DNA of 40,606 bases, taken from Actinobacteria bacterium OK074. Its GTDB lineage: Bacteria; Actinomycetota; Actinomycetes; Streptomycetales; Streptomycetaceae. The stretch is taken from contig LJCV01000294.1 in the NCBI GenBank assembly GCA_001298575.1, forward strand, positions 1 to 40,606, in the 5' to 3' direction. How positions within the stretch are numbered: position 1 is the stretch's first letter; each line of letters begins with the position of its first letter. This document shows, one piece after another, positions 27,991 through 35,709 of the stretch. Position numbers and translations under genes: made by a program. The notes beneath the pieces are model-generated. The model made no database searches, was not told the origin of the DNA, and saw only the letters and a list, made by a program, of their open reading frames with translations.

Positions 27991-28623
27991 TCAGATCTCC
28001 TTCAGGAGCGCGTCGGTGGTGGTCACGACCGCGCAGCGGCCGGCGGCCCAGCGCAGGGCCATGTCGTGGTCCGCGCGGGAGAAGTCGGCCACCGCGTCGG
28101 CCACCACGAACGCCTGGACGTCCCGCATCCACGCGTCGCAGGCGCTGATGAGCACCCCGATGTGCGCGTACACGCCGACGACCACCAACTGGTCGCGGCC
28201 GGAGGCCCGCAGCAGCGCGTCCAGGTCGGTGCGCACGAACGCGCTGTACTTCCACTTGGTCAGGACCGTGTCGCCCGGCGCGGGCGCCACCGCGTCCGGC
28301 ATGCCCAGCACGACCGGGTCGTCGGCCGCGCCCGGGCCCCAGAAGTCCAGTTGGAGCCCGCGCTCCGCGGCGCTCTGGCCGCCACGCTGCGCGGAGTAGA
28401 CGACGGGGACGCCCGCCCGGCGGTATTCGGCCAGCAGCCGGGCGGTGTTGGCGAGCATCCCGGTCAGCGGCTGCTCACCGGCCGTGAACGCGTCGAGATA
28501 GTGGTTCTGCAGATCGTGCACCAGCAGCACGGCACGCGCCGGGTCCACGGACCAGGCGACCCGGTTGACGGGCAGCTCGTCGGCGGCGGGCAGGGGATAG
28601 GGGGCGATGGCGGGGAGGGCCAT
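27991..28623 (-). CDS. dhbB: Isochorismatase (stand-alone)
   Basis: 210 residues, the length of the isochorismatase domain alone. Catalytic segments are LLVHDLQNHYLDAF (Asp) and VLTKWKYSAF (Lys). In VVGVYAHIGVLISACDAW a Gly stands where cysteine hydrolases have Cys, the usual isochorismatase state. It hydrolyses isochorismate to 2,3-dihydro-2,3-dihydroxybenzoate and pyruvate. The C-terminus ends right after the fold (ALLKEI), and the aryl carrier is the next gene. The SD before ATG28623 is weak (GGAAAGG at about 14 nt), so coupling to the upstream ligase, 67 nt away, may matter. Confidence 0.93.
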   Translation of the reverse strand: MALPAIAPYPLPAADELPVNRVAWSVDPARAVLLVHDLQNHYLDAFTAGEQPLTGMLANTARLLAEYRRAGVPVVYSAQRGGQSAAERGLQLDFWGPGAADDPVVLGMPDAVAPAPGDTVLTKWKYSAFVRTDLDALLRASGRDQLVVVGVYAHIGVLISACDAWMRDVQAFVVADAVADFSRADHDMALRWAAGRCAVVTTTDALLKEI

Positions 28624-28690
28624 GGGCAGGGAGATGCCTTTCCGAAAGGGGCGCGGCGAGGGCGGCCGGAGCGTCGGCCGCCGCCGGATG

Positions 28691-30349
28691 TCAGGGCGTC
28701 GGCGGTGCGTCGGCGGTCGCGGTGGACCGCAGCCCTTTCTTGCTGACCTTGCCGACCCCGGTGCGTGGGAAGGCGTCGACGAACTCCACCAGGTCGGGCA
28801 CCTTGTAGGCGGCCACCCCGCGCTCGCGCACGAACCGCTTCACGGCGGCGGGCCGCAGCGGCGGGGCGCCCGCGCGCAGGATCACGTAGGCCAGCGACCG
28901 CTCGCCCAGATACGCGTCCGGCACCGCGACCACGCACACGTCGTGCACCGCCGGATGCGCCAGGATGACGTTCTCGACCTCCTCCGGCGCGACCTTCTCG
29001 CCACCCCGGTTGATCTGGTCCTTGGCCCGCCCCTCCACCACGAGATGACCCGTGGCCGTACGGCGCACGATGTCGCCGGTGCGGTAGAAGCCGTCGTCGG
29101 TGAACGCCTGCGCATTGTGTCCGGGCGCCCGCCAGTAGCCGCGGATCGTGTACGGGCCGCGCGTCAGCAGATGCCCGAACTCCCCGTCCACGACGTCGAG
29201 TCCGGTGTCGTCGACGATGCGGATCTCGTCGTCCGGGGAGATCGGCCGGCCCTGCGTGGTGAGCACCGTCTCCGGATCGTCGTCCAGCCGCGTGTAGTTG
29301 ACGAGCCCCTCCGCCATGCCGAACACCTGCATCAGCCGGCAGCCGAGCGCGGGCTCAAGACGGCGGGCCGCCGCCTCGCTGTACTTGGCACCGCCGACCA
29401 GCACCAACTCCAGCGCGGACAGGTCGTGTTGGGCATGCTGTGCGGCCTCGGTCCACACCAGGGCCAGCGGCGGCACCAGACCGGTCATGGTGATCCGCTC
29501 GGCCGCGACGAGCGGGAACGCGGTCTCGGGGGCGGGGCCCGGGGACATGACGACGGTGCCGCCCGCGTACAGCACGCCCAGCCAACCCGGGGAACTCATC
29601 GGGAAGTTGTGCGCGGCCGGGAGCACGACGAGGAACCGGGTGTCCGCGTCGACCCCGCAGATCTCGTTGGAGCCCCACAGCGAGTACAGGTAGTCGTCGT
29701 GGGTGCGCGGGATGAGTTTCGGGACGCCGGTCGTGCCGCCCGACAGCTGGAGGAAGGCGAGTTCGTGCGGCTCGGGCCCGGCGGGCAGCCCCGACTCCGG
29801 TACGGGGCACGGCACTTCGGCCAGCGCCGTGTGCGCGCCCGGTTCGCCCGCCACGAACACCTCCCGCAGCCCCGGCACCCGCTCGCTGACGCGCGTGGCC
29901 AGATCGCGGTAGTCGTATCCGGTGTGCCGGTCGGGGACGACGTACGCGACGGCCCCGGTGAACGAGCAGAAGTACGCGATCTCCGTCTCCCGGTGCGCGG
30001 GCAGCGCGTACACCGGCAGCGCGCCGAGGCGGAACAGGGCGAAGACGACCTCGATGAACTCGCCCACGTTCGGCAGCTGGACGACGACCCGGTCGCCCCG
30101 GCCGATCCCGCGCGCCGCGAACCCGGCGGCCAACTCGTCCGCCCGCTCGTCCAGTTCGCGGTAGGTCCAGGTGCGGCGGGTGGGCGCCGGGTCGACCAGC
30201 GCGACCCGGTCCGGGTGGGCGGCGGCGCGCTCGCGCAGCACCCCGCCGAACGTCTCGCCGCGCCAGTACCCGGCCGCGCGGTACCGCGCGGCGAACTCCG
30301 CGGGCCAGGTGGGCGCGTCGACCCCGGCGGTCAGTGCGGGAGTGCTCAC
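28691..30349 (-). CDS. dhbE: 2,3-dihydroxybenzoate-AMP ligase
   Basis: 552 residues of the stand-alone aryl-adenylate ligase family (EntE/DhbE). Motifs: LQLSGGTTGVPKLIPRTHDD (P-loop-like), VFGMAEGLVNYTR, YRTGDIVRR, INRGGEKVAPEEVENV and the catalytic Lys in GVGKVSKKGL. AHNFPMSSPG is a segment typical of DHB and salicylate ligases. It activates DHB with ATP and loads the aryl carrier protein. The GTG start at 30349 overlaps the isochorismate synthase stop by GTGA, so the frame upstream to 30502 is not part of the gene. Salicylate as substrate is less likely given DhbA and isochorismatase in the operon. Confidence 0.93.
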   Translation of the reverse strand: MSTPALTAGVDAPTWPAEFAARYRAAGYWRGETFGGVLRERAAAHPDRVALVDPAPTRRTWTYRELDERADELAAGFAARGIGRGDRVVVQLPNVGEFIEVVFALFRLGALPVYALPAHRETEIAYFCSFTGAVAYVVPDRHTGYDYRDLATRVSERVPGLREVFVAGEPGAHTALAEVPCPVPESGLPAGPEPHELAFLQLSGGTTGVPKLIPRTHDDYLYSLWGSNEICGVDADTRFLVVLPAAHNFPMSSPGWLGVLYAGGTVVMSPGPAPETAFPLVAAERITMTGLVPPLALVWTEAAQHAQHDLSALELVLVGGAKYSEAAARRLEPALGCRLMQVFGMAEGLVNYTRLDDDPETVLTTQGRPISPDDEIRIVDDTGLDVVDGEFGHLLTRGPYTIRGYWRAPGHNAQAFTDDGFYRTGDIVRRTATGHLVVEGRAKDQINRGGEKVAPEEVENVILAHPAVHDVCVVAVPDAYLGERSLAYVILRAGAPPLRPAAVKRFVRERGVAAYKVPDLVEFVDAFPRTGVGKVSKKGLRSTATADAPPTP

Positions 30350-31551
30350 AGCGCGGCCCCCACGGCGCTCAGGAACGTGCGGAACTTGGCGCCGGTCTCC
30401 GCCGTCTCGGCCTCGGGCGACGACGCGGCCACCACCCCGGCCCCCGCGAACAGCCGCAGTCGGCGCCCCTCGGCCTCCGCGCAGCGGATCGTGACGACCC
30501 ACTCGCCGTCACCCTCCGCGTCCTGCCAGCCCACCATGCCCGTGTACGGACCCCGGTCGAAGGGCTCCGACTCCGCTATCACCGCCCGGGCCACGTCCGT
30601 GGGCGTCCCGCACACGGCGGGCGTGGGGTGCAGCGCCAACGCCAGGTCCAGCGCTGATACGTGAGGATCCGTCAGCTCGCCGGTGACCGTCGTCGACAGG
30701 TGCCACATGGCGGCCGTCCGCACCAGCGTGGGCCGCCCGGGCACCTCCAGGCGCCCACAGAACGGCGCGAGCGCCTCGCGTACGGCGGCCACGACCACCG
30801 CGTGCTCGTGCAGGTCCTTCGGCGAGTCCAGCAGCGCCGCCGCGGCCCGCACGTCCTCGGCCAGATCGGCGCTGCGGGGCGCGGAACCGGCCAGCGGGTT
30901 GGCGGTGAGGGTGGCGCCCCGGCGGGCCACCAGCAGCTCCGGGCTCGCGCCGATCAGCGTACGGTCCGGCCCGCTCGGCACGGCGAAGGTGTACCCGGCG
31001 GGGTCCCGGCGCGCCAGCGCGCGCAGCATGGCCGGGAGGTCGGGCTCGTCCGGGGAGGTCAGCTCCAGGGTGCGGGCGAGGACGACCTTGTCGAACTCCC
31101 CGGCCCGCATCCGGGCCACCGCCGCCGCGACCGCCGCCGCGTAGTGCTCGGGCGCGGGAACCTCCCTGACCTGCCAGGTGGTTGACCCCTGCGGGCCCGG
31201 CAGGGGCAGCGCGACCAGCGGGTCCTCGCACAGGGCGGGCGCCCGGTGCACCGCCTCGGGGACGGCCAGCGCGGCCGGCGCGCCCGGCGCGAAGGGGACC
31301 GAGCCGACCACCACCGGCGCCGGATCGCCCGCGAGCCGCCGGCCGCCCAGCGTCTGCCGCACCCGCTCGGTCAACGGCCGTTCGTCGTGCGGGACTTCGG
31401 CGGCGGTGCCGCGGCCCAGCAGGGTCTGCCGGGGCGAGGCGAGGAACCGGTCGGTGCCGGGACGGTAGGCGTCGAGCAGCGTGGTGGCCGCTCCGGGGGA
31501 CAGCAGGTCGGTGAGGTCGGGGGAGTCGGGTTCGTGCACCGAGGTGGTCAT
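30346..31551 (-). CDS. dhbC: Isochorismate synthase
   Basis: 401 residues of the EntC/DhbC/MenF chorismate-binding family. Family segments are GEFDKVVLAR (general base Lys), GYTFAVPSGPDRTLIGASPELLV, NPLAGSAPR, SPKDLHEHAVVV, LHPTPAVCGTP and the Mg-binding ESEPFDRGPYTGMVGW. It converts chorismate to isochorismate, the committed step of DHB synthesis. ATG31551 follows GGAGAG at 7 nt on its strand; the longer open frame to 32178 is a shadow of DhbA. The N-terminal 100 residues are variable, as in the family. Its stop overlaps the start of the ligase gene. Confidence 0.93.
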   Translation of the reverse strand: MTTSVHEPDSPDLTDLLSPGAATTLLDAYRPGTDRFLASPRQTLLGRGTAAEVPHDERPLTERVRQTLGGRRLAGDPAPVVVGSVPFAPGAPAALAVPEAVHRAPALCEDPLVALPLPGPQGSTTWQVREVPAPEHYAAAVAAAVARMRAGEFDKVVLARTLELTSPDEPDLPAMLRALARRDPAGYTFAVPSGPDRTLIGASPELLVARRGATLTANPLAGSAPRSADLAEDVRAAAALLDSPKDLHEHAVVVAAVREALAPFCGRLEVPGRPTLVRTAAMWHLSTTVTGELTDPHVSALDLALALHPTPAVCGTPTDVARAVIAESEPFDRGPYTGMVGWQDAEGDGEWVVTIRCAEAEGRRLRLFAGAGVVAASSPEAETAETGAKFRTFLSAVGAAL

Positions 31552-31686
31552 GGGGTGGCTCTCCAGTGGGGAAGGGCACGTGTGGCGGTGGGGCGCTGGT
31601 GGGGTGGGTCCTGGCGTCGCGTTCCCGTGGTCCGCCCGGGGCCGGGCGTGGGGTCGCGTCCGCCCGGGGTGCCGCGCGCGGACCCT

Positions 31687-31701
31687 CGTACTGGATGTAC
31701 G
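31687..31701. other. Hairpin CGTAC-TGGAT-GTACG in the dhbA-dhbC spacer
   Basis: The 223-base spacer between dhbA and dhbC is the largest gap in the operon. It has this hairpin, extendable to a 9-bp stem (31683-31705) with one G-T pair. No iron box is visible in it. It may be a processing site, a weak terminator or a promoter-proximal structure. Confidence 0.4.
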
Positions 31702-31774
31702 GGGGCTCGCGCCCGGCGCGGCGAGAGGGCGCGCACGGCCGTGGGGCGGGCGCGAAGGGCGTGACGGCAGGGCC

Positions 31775-32572
31775 CTAGGCCCGGAGGGTGGCGCCGCCGT
31801 CGACGTACAGGTCGTGCAGGGTGATGTGGCGGGCGCGGTCGGAGGCGAGGAAGACGACGGCGTCGGCGATGTCGTCCGGGTCGGCGATCCGGCCCAGCGG
31901 GATGCCCGTGCGGTGGGCCGCCAGGTCGCCGCGGACGACACGCCGGGCCGCGGCGACCTCGTCCCGCTCGCCGGAGGCCGCCCACAGGGCGCGTTGCATG
32001 TCGGTGAGGGTCGAGCCGGGGCAGACGGTGTTGCAGCGCACCCCGTGCGCGGCGACCTCCAGGCCCAGGCATTTGGTGAACATGACCGCGGCTGCCTTGG
32101 AGGCGGCGTAGGCGGCCATGCCCGCGCGCGGGACGCCCGCCGCGTTCGAGGCGACGGTGACGATGCTGCCGCGGCCACGCTCCGCCATGCGGCGGGCCGC
32201 CGACCGGGACACGTGCAGCACGCCGCCCGCGTTGACCGCGAAGGTGGCCGCCCAGTCCGCGTCGGTGAGGTCGAGGACCGGCGACGGGCGCAGGATTCCG
32301 GCCACGTTGACGGCGATGTCCAGTGGGCCCAGCGTGCGCTCGGCCTCGGTGACGAGCGCCTCGACGGCCGCGGCGTCCGTGACGTCCAGGGGGCGGGCGA
32401 GGACCCGCTCGCCGTACTTGGCGGACAGCGCCGTCACGCCCTCGGTGTCCAGATCGGTGGCCAGTACGCGGGCGCCGGCGTCGGCCAGCCCCGCGACCAC
32501 GGCCGCGCCGATGCCCCGGCCCGCCCCGGTCACCAGGGCGAGTCGGCCGTCCAGCTCCCCGTCGGCGCTCAC
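31775..32572 (-). CDS. dhbA: 2,3-dihydro-2,3-dihydroxybenzoate dehydrogenase (SDR)
   Basis: About 265 residues from GTG32572, a classical short-chain dehydrogenase: TGAGRGIG NAD-binding loop, TDLD acidic residue favouring NAD, NVAGIL, Ser in VASNAAG, and Tyr-x3-Lys in YAASKAA. It oxidises 2,3-dihydro-DHB to DHB. Start choice: an open frame reaches GTG32626 but adds a His/Pro/Arg-rich tail with no SD. GTG32572 starts VSADGELDGRLALVTG, the usual N-terminus for the family, and overlaps by GTGA the stop of a short upstream frame that does have an SD. It is the first enzyme gene of the siderophore operon, behind a strong iron box. Confidence 0.9.
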   Translation of the reverse strand: MSADGELDGRLALVTGAGRGIGAAVVAGLADAGARVLATDLDTEGVTALSAKYGERVLARPLDVTDAAAVEALVTEAERTLGPLDIAVNVAGILRPSPVLDLTDADWAATFAVNAGGVLHVSRSAARRMAERGRGSIVTVASNAAGVPRAGMAAYAASKAAAVMFTKCLGLEVAAHGVRCNTVCPGSTLTDMQRALWAASGERDEVAAARRVVRGDLAAHRTGIPLGRIADPDDIADAVVFLASDRARHITLHDLYVDGGATLRA

Positions 32573-32640
32573 CGGGACACCGGGGCCGCGGGGGCGGGTC
32601 TGGCGGTGGTGCGGGTGGGCGGACACGGGTTCGGCGGCAT
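32569..32640 (-). CDS. Possible 23-codon upstream frame coupled to dhbA
   Basis: ATG32640 has GGAG 10 nt before it and runs 23 codons (Pro/Arg/Thr-rich) to a TGA at 32569-32571. That TGA overlaps GTG32572 of dhbA as GTGA. The same GTGA coupling occurs at dhbC-dhbE and carrier-NRPS. It may be a coupling peptide; chance is possible at this GC content. Confidence 0.35.
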   Translation of the reverse strand: MPPNPCPPTRTTARPAPAAPVSR

Positions 32641-32758
32641 GGCCTGAGATCTCCGTTGCGGTGGGAGGGACAGCGGGCGACGGAGGGCCACAGCGGGCTC
32701 AAAGGCGCGTGCCGGCAAGGTGGTTGACGCGCTTTCGGGCATACGGCAGCCTTCCGTA

Positions 32759-32776
32759 CCGCCGGGTGACCGGCGG
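32759..32776. other. Hairpin next to the iron box
   Basis: CCGCCGG-GTGA-CCGGCGG is a perfect 7-bp stem lying just 5 nt from the iron box on the dhbA side. It would be in the 5' UTR of the siderophore transcript, or it may stop read-through from the LacI gene. Confidence 0.5.
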
Positions 32777-32781
32777 CATAC

Positions 32782-32800
32782 TTAGGTTAGGCTTACCTTA
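32782..32800 (-). promoter_or_regulatory. Iron box (DmdR/IdeR type) of the siderophore operon
   Basis: TTAGGTTAGGCTTACCTTA matches the 19-bp consensus TTAGGTTAGGCTAACCTAA at 17 positions. It lies about 210 nt before dhbA. Iron-loaded DmdR should repress the whole siderophore operon from here. Confidence 0.88.
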
Positions 32801-32866
32801 TGTGATGTGCGCAAGGGGGTGTCCCGCCGAGGGTGGAACCAGGAGCCTTCGGAGGGTGGCGGAACG

Positions 32867-33871
32867 TCAGGCGGACGCCCGCACGATGACCCGCCCGGGC
32901 GTGGGCGCGAGCCCCGTGTCGTCCAGCCCGAGCGCCCGGCGCGCGGCGATGCGGCCGTGCGCCTCCGCGTCGATGCGGACACTGGTGAGGGCCGGGGTGA
33001 CCAGGGCGCCGTACTCGGTGTCGTCGAAGCCGATGACGGCGACCTCGCCGGGCACGTCGACGCCGAGGTTCCGCAGGGCCGTCAGCGTGCGCAGCGCGGT
33101 GTCGTCGTCGTAACCGGCGACCGCCGTCACCGCGGGATGGGCCGCGCGGAGGGCCCGTACGGCCGCGGTGGCGTCCGGCCGGGTCCGCGGCACCACGAAC
33201 GGCACCGGCTCGGCCAGGCCCAGCGTTGCCGCGACCTCCCGGGTGAAGCGCAGCCGCACCTCGGCCAGCGGGGTGTGCGCGTCCGGGAGCGCGAGGGCGA
33301 GGTGCGTGTGGCCGCGCCCGGCGAGGTGGCCCAGTTGCAGCGCGGTGTGCGCGGCCAGGCCGTCCTTCCAGCCGCCGCCCTGGTCGTCGAGTTCACGGCC
33401 GGTCAGATAGGCGCCGCCGAACGTGATCACGGCGCGGGGCGTGATCACGTCGCGGACCTGCCCGTCCGCCTGGGGCGTGCGGTGCCCGTGGCGGACGAGC
33501 AGAACGTGGTCGTGGACGGCGAGTTCGCCGTCCAGGCCGCGGATGTAGCTGCGCGAGTAGTTGCCCTCCAGGCCGTGCCCGATGTTGAGGACGACGATGC
33601 GGGAACTGCCCTCGCGCAGCGCCCGGGCGAGGCCGTGCGGCACGTAGCCGAGGTCGCGGGCGGCCCGCTGGACGCGTTCGCGGGTGGCGGGGGAGATGGT
33701 CTGGTTGGGGTCGTCGTTCAGGACGAAACTGACCGTGGCGCGCGAGACACCGCTGGCCGCCGCGACGTCGTTGAGCGTGGTGCGCCGCCGTGTGCCCTTG
33801 CGGCCGTCGGTGGCGCCGCCACCGCCGTCGCCGTTGACGGTCGCCCTTCGTCCCGTGCCCAATTCCAACAC
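32867..33871 (-). CDS. LacI-family transcriptional regulator
   Basis: 334 residues. The helix-turn-helix and hinge are clear: TTLNDVAAASGVSRATVSFVLN at about 32-53, then RERVQRAARDLGYVPHGLARALR. A periplasmic-binding-like effector domain follows, ending in VAVIGFDDTEYGALVTPALTSVRIDAEAHGRIAARRAL. About 30 Gly/Arg-rich residues precede the helix-turn-helix. The GTG33871 start has a crowded SD; TTG33862, 8 nt after AGGGG, is an alternative. It is divergent from the O-demethylase gene, and a LacI-type operator (34004-34019) lies between them, so it probably represses that gene. The effector is unknown, perhaps a methoxylated aromatic or product. Confidence 0.9.
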   Translation of the reverse strand: MLELGTGRRATVNGDGGGGATDGRKGTRRRTTLNDVAAASGVSRATVSFVLNDDPNQTISPATRERVQRAARDLGYVPHGLARALREGSSRIVVLNIGHGLEGNYSRSYIRGLDGELAVHDHVLLVRHGHRTPQADGQVRDVITPRAVITFGGAYLTGRELDDQGGGWKDGLAAHTALQLGHLAGRGHTHLALALPDAHTPLAEVRLRFTREVAATLGLAEPVPFVVPRTRPDATAAVRALRAAHPAVTAVAGYDDDTALRTLTALRNLGVDVPGEVAVIGFDDTEYGALVTPALTSVRIDAEAHGRIAARRALGLDDTGLAPTPGRVIVRASA

Positions 33872-33970
33872 CCCTGATCCATAACGGCGTTGACGTTACC
33901 GGGACCGCCGCGCGAGGGCGAGTGCCCCGTCCGGAACCGGACGTTGCGCCGATTGGCGCGGTCGGCACGC

Positions 33971-33999
33971 TGGAACGTCCCGGCGGACGCTGCTAGCCT
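33971..33999 (+). promoter_or_regulatory. Candidate promoter of the O-demethylase gene
   Basis: TAGCCT at 33994-33999 fits a Streptomyces -10. The -35 at 33971-33976 (TGGAAC, 17-nt spacing) is weak. The LacI-type operator begins 5 nt downstream. Confidence 0.35.
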
Positions 34000-34003
34000 C
34001 CCC

Positions 34004-34019
34004 GCTGGATCGATTTAGC
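34004..34019. promoter_or_regulatory. LacI-type operator GCTGGATCGATTTAGC
   Basis: A 16-bp imperfect palindrome with central CG and 6 of 8 symmetric positions per arm (GCT..ATC/GAT..AGC), in the style of LacI/Cra operators. It sits between the divergent LacI and O-demethylase genes, just after the -10, where bound repressor would block initiation. Confidence 0.6.
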
Positions 34020-34108
34020 GGTTGGCGGAAGAGGCCGGCCCGAGGATCAACTCGGCAGCGACGCCGCCCCGTTGACCCCGAGGGCCGACGGAGACAGGAG
34101 CATCCTCC

Positions 34109-35443
34109 ATGGCGGCACCCACGCTTCAGGACGGCATCGACAGGGCGGGTTCGCCCGTCAGGCTGCTGTGGAAGCCGGACCTCTCCCCGTGGACCCCGGA
34201 GGTCGTCGAACGCGAGTACGCGGGCTGGCGGCAGGAACAGCGCGCCTGGCACGAGAGCGTGGCCCTGTGCGACCTCTCGCACCACATGTTCGACACCATT
34301 GTCGAGGGCCCCGACGCCACCCGGCTGCTGAGCGCGGTCAGCGCGAACAACTACGAGAAGTTCGCCGTCGGCCAGGCCAAGCAGTTCATCCCCGTCGCCC
34401 CGGACGGCAACATCGTCACCGACGGCATCCTGCTGCGCGAGGCCGACCAGCGGTACGCCCTCAGTGGCATCCCGGCCGCCCAGAACTGGGTCAAGTACCA
34501 CGGGGAGAAGGGCGGTTACGACGTCACCTTCGCCACCGACCCGTCCTCCGCGTTCCGCGGCGGCGCCGACCCGAGGATCTTCCGCTACCAGCTCCAGGGC
34601 CCCCTCGCCGCCCAGCTCGTCGAGCGCGCCTTCGGCGGACCGCTGCCCGCGACCCGGTTCTTCCACACGACTCCCGTGACCCTCGACGGGATTGCGCTGC
34701 GCGCACTGCGCCACGGCATGGCGGGACAGCCCGGCTTCGAGTTCATCGGCGAGTGGAAGGACGCGCAGTTCGTCCTGGACGCCCTGCTCACCGCGGGCGA
34801 GGAGTTCGGCCTGATCCGCGTCGGCGCGCTCGCCTACCCCACCGCCAGCATGGACAGCGGCTGGATCCCCTCCCCGACCCCCGCCGTCTACACCGCCCCC
34901 GAACTCGCCGACTACCGCCGGCACATCGGCCTGTTCGGCATCGAGGGCCAACGCCCGCTGCACGGCAGCTACTTCTCCGAGAACATCGAGGACTTCTACT
35001 GCTCGCCCTACGAGTTGGGCTACGGCGGCTCGATCTCCTTCAACCACGACTTCATCGGCCGTGACGCCCTGCGCAAGGCCAAGGACGCCGCCCCGCGCAC
35101 CAAGGTCACCCTGGTTTTCGACCCCGAGGACGTGCGCCAGGTGCTGGGCGCCGACCCGGGGTTCGTGCACTCCTACGGCCGCTACCGGGTGGAGACCGGC
35201 TCCGGGCTCGTCGGCGTGACCTACCAGTCGGACTCCTTCGACCCCGTCGGCACCGTCCTGTCCCTGGCCCTGCTCGACAAGGCGCACGCCGAGCCCGGCA
35301 CCGAGGTGAGCGTCGTCTGGGGCGAGCACCCCGGCCCGGGCACCGACCCCGACGCGGACCTCGGCCTGCCGCGCATCCGCGCCACGGTCCACCCCTCGCC
35401 GTACGACGAACACGCCCGCACGCGGTACCGGCGCGACGTCTGA
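34109..35443 (+). CDS. Tetrahydrofolate-dependent aromatic O-demethylase (LigM/DesA type)
   Basis: 444 residues of the GcvT aminomethyltransferase superfamily. It is longer than GcvT and resembles the vanillate/syringate O-demethylases LigM and DesA: N-terminal LWKPDLSPWTPEVVEREYAG, SVALCDLSHHMF, folate-barrel segments (ATRLLSAVSANNYEKFAVGQ, ILLREADQRYALSG) and a GcvT-like C-terminal barrel (GRDALRKAKDA, GLVGVTYQSD). Such enzymes move a methyl group from an aryl methyl ether to tetrahydrofolate, freeing the phenol. ATG34109 follows ACAGGAG. It is under a LacI-type operator and precedes a zinc-intact MetE-like gene that could unload methyl-folate. A demethylase for another O- or N-methyl compound is the main alternative. 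Confidence 0.8.
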   Translation: MAAPTLQDGIDRAGSPVRLLWKPDLSPWTPEVVEREYAGWRQEQRAWHESVALCDLSHHMFDTIVEGPDATRLLSAVSANNYEKFAVGQAKQFIPVAPDGNIVTDGILLREADQRYALSGIPAAQNWVKYHGEKGGYDVTFATDPSSAFRGGADPRIFRYQLQGPLAAQLVERAFGGPLPATRFFHTTPVTLDGIALRALRHGMAGQPGFEFIGEWKDAQFVLDALLTAGEEFGLIRVGALAYPTASMDSGWIPSPTPAVYTAPELADYRRHIGLFGIEGQRPLHGSYFSENIEDFYCSPYELGYGGSISFNHDFIGRDALRKAKDAAPRTKVTLVFDPEDVRQVLGADPGFVHSYGRYRVETGSGLVGVTYQSDSFDPVGTVLSLALLDKAHAEPGTEVSVVWGEHPGPGTDPDADLGLPRIRATVHPSPYDEHARTRYRRDV

Positions 35444-35523
35444 GCGGCACACCCCCCATGTCCCCCCGCGCATCGGCTTCCCCCGGCCGGTGCGCGGGGC
35501 TGCTCACTGCTGCTTTTCCGCGT

Positions 35524-35577
35524 GGAATGGACCTCCCGTACGGAATGGTCCTCCGGCGCGGAATGGCTCCCGTGCGA
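35524..35577 (+). repeat. Three 18-bp direct repeats headed by GGAATGG
   Basis: GGAATGG occurs at 35524, 35542 and 35560, exactly 18 bp apart, each followed by a similar CCTCC/CTCCC stretch. They lie between the O-demethylase and MetE-like genes. TTCC-GCGT-GGAA at 35516-35527 adds a dyad to the first copy. They may be iterated regulator sites or a slippage product. Confidence 0.7.
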
Positions 35578-35600
35578 AAAGGAGCGACCGCCGTCGTTCA

Positions 35601-35621
35601 GCAAAGCTTGCGTGCCCGTGT
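35601..35621 (+). promoter_or_regulatory. Motif D: GCTTGC site before the second MetE-like gene
   Basis: AAAGCTTGCGTGCCCGTG aligns with AAACGCTTGCAATGCCCGTG of site A with small indels. It lies about 98 nt before the start, the same distance as at sites A and B. TACGGT at 35646-35651 is a -10 candidate. Confidence 0.5.
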
Positions 35622-35709
35622 ACACCGGTCCGCGGCGATCCGGGCTACGGTCCACCAACCGGTTCCCCCGCACCGGTAGATGTACGGGGAGACGCACTGG
35701 GAGAGGCTT

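Noticed and set aside
32573..32626. DhbA start at GTG32626
   Set aside because: No SD, and the added residues are His/Pro/Arg-rich and unlike family N-termini. It remains an alternative, noted in the DhbA entry.
35680..35709. Start of the second MetE-like gene at ATG35680
   Set aside because: No SD there, while ATG35710 has GGGAGAGG just upstream and gives the usual family N-terminus.
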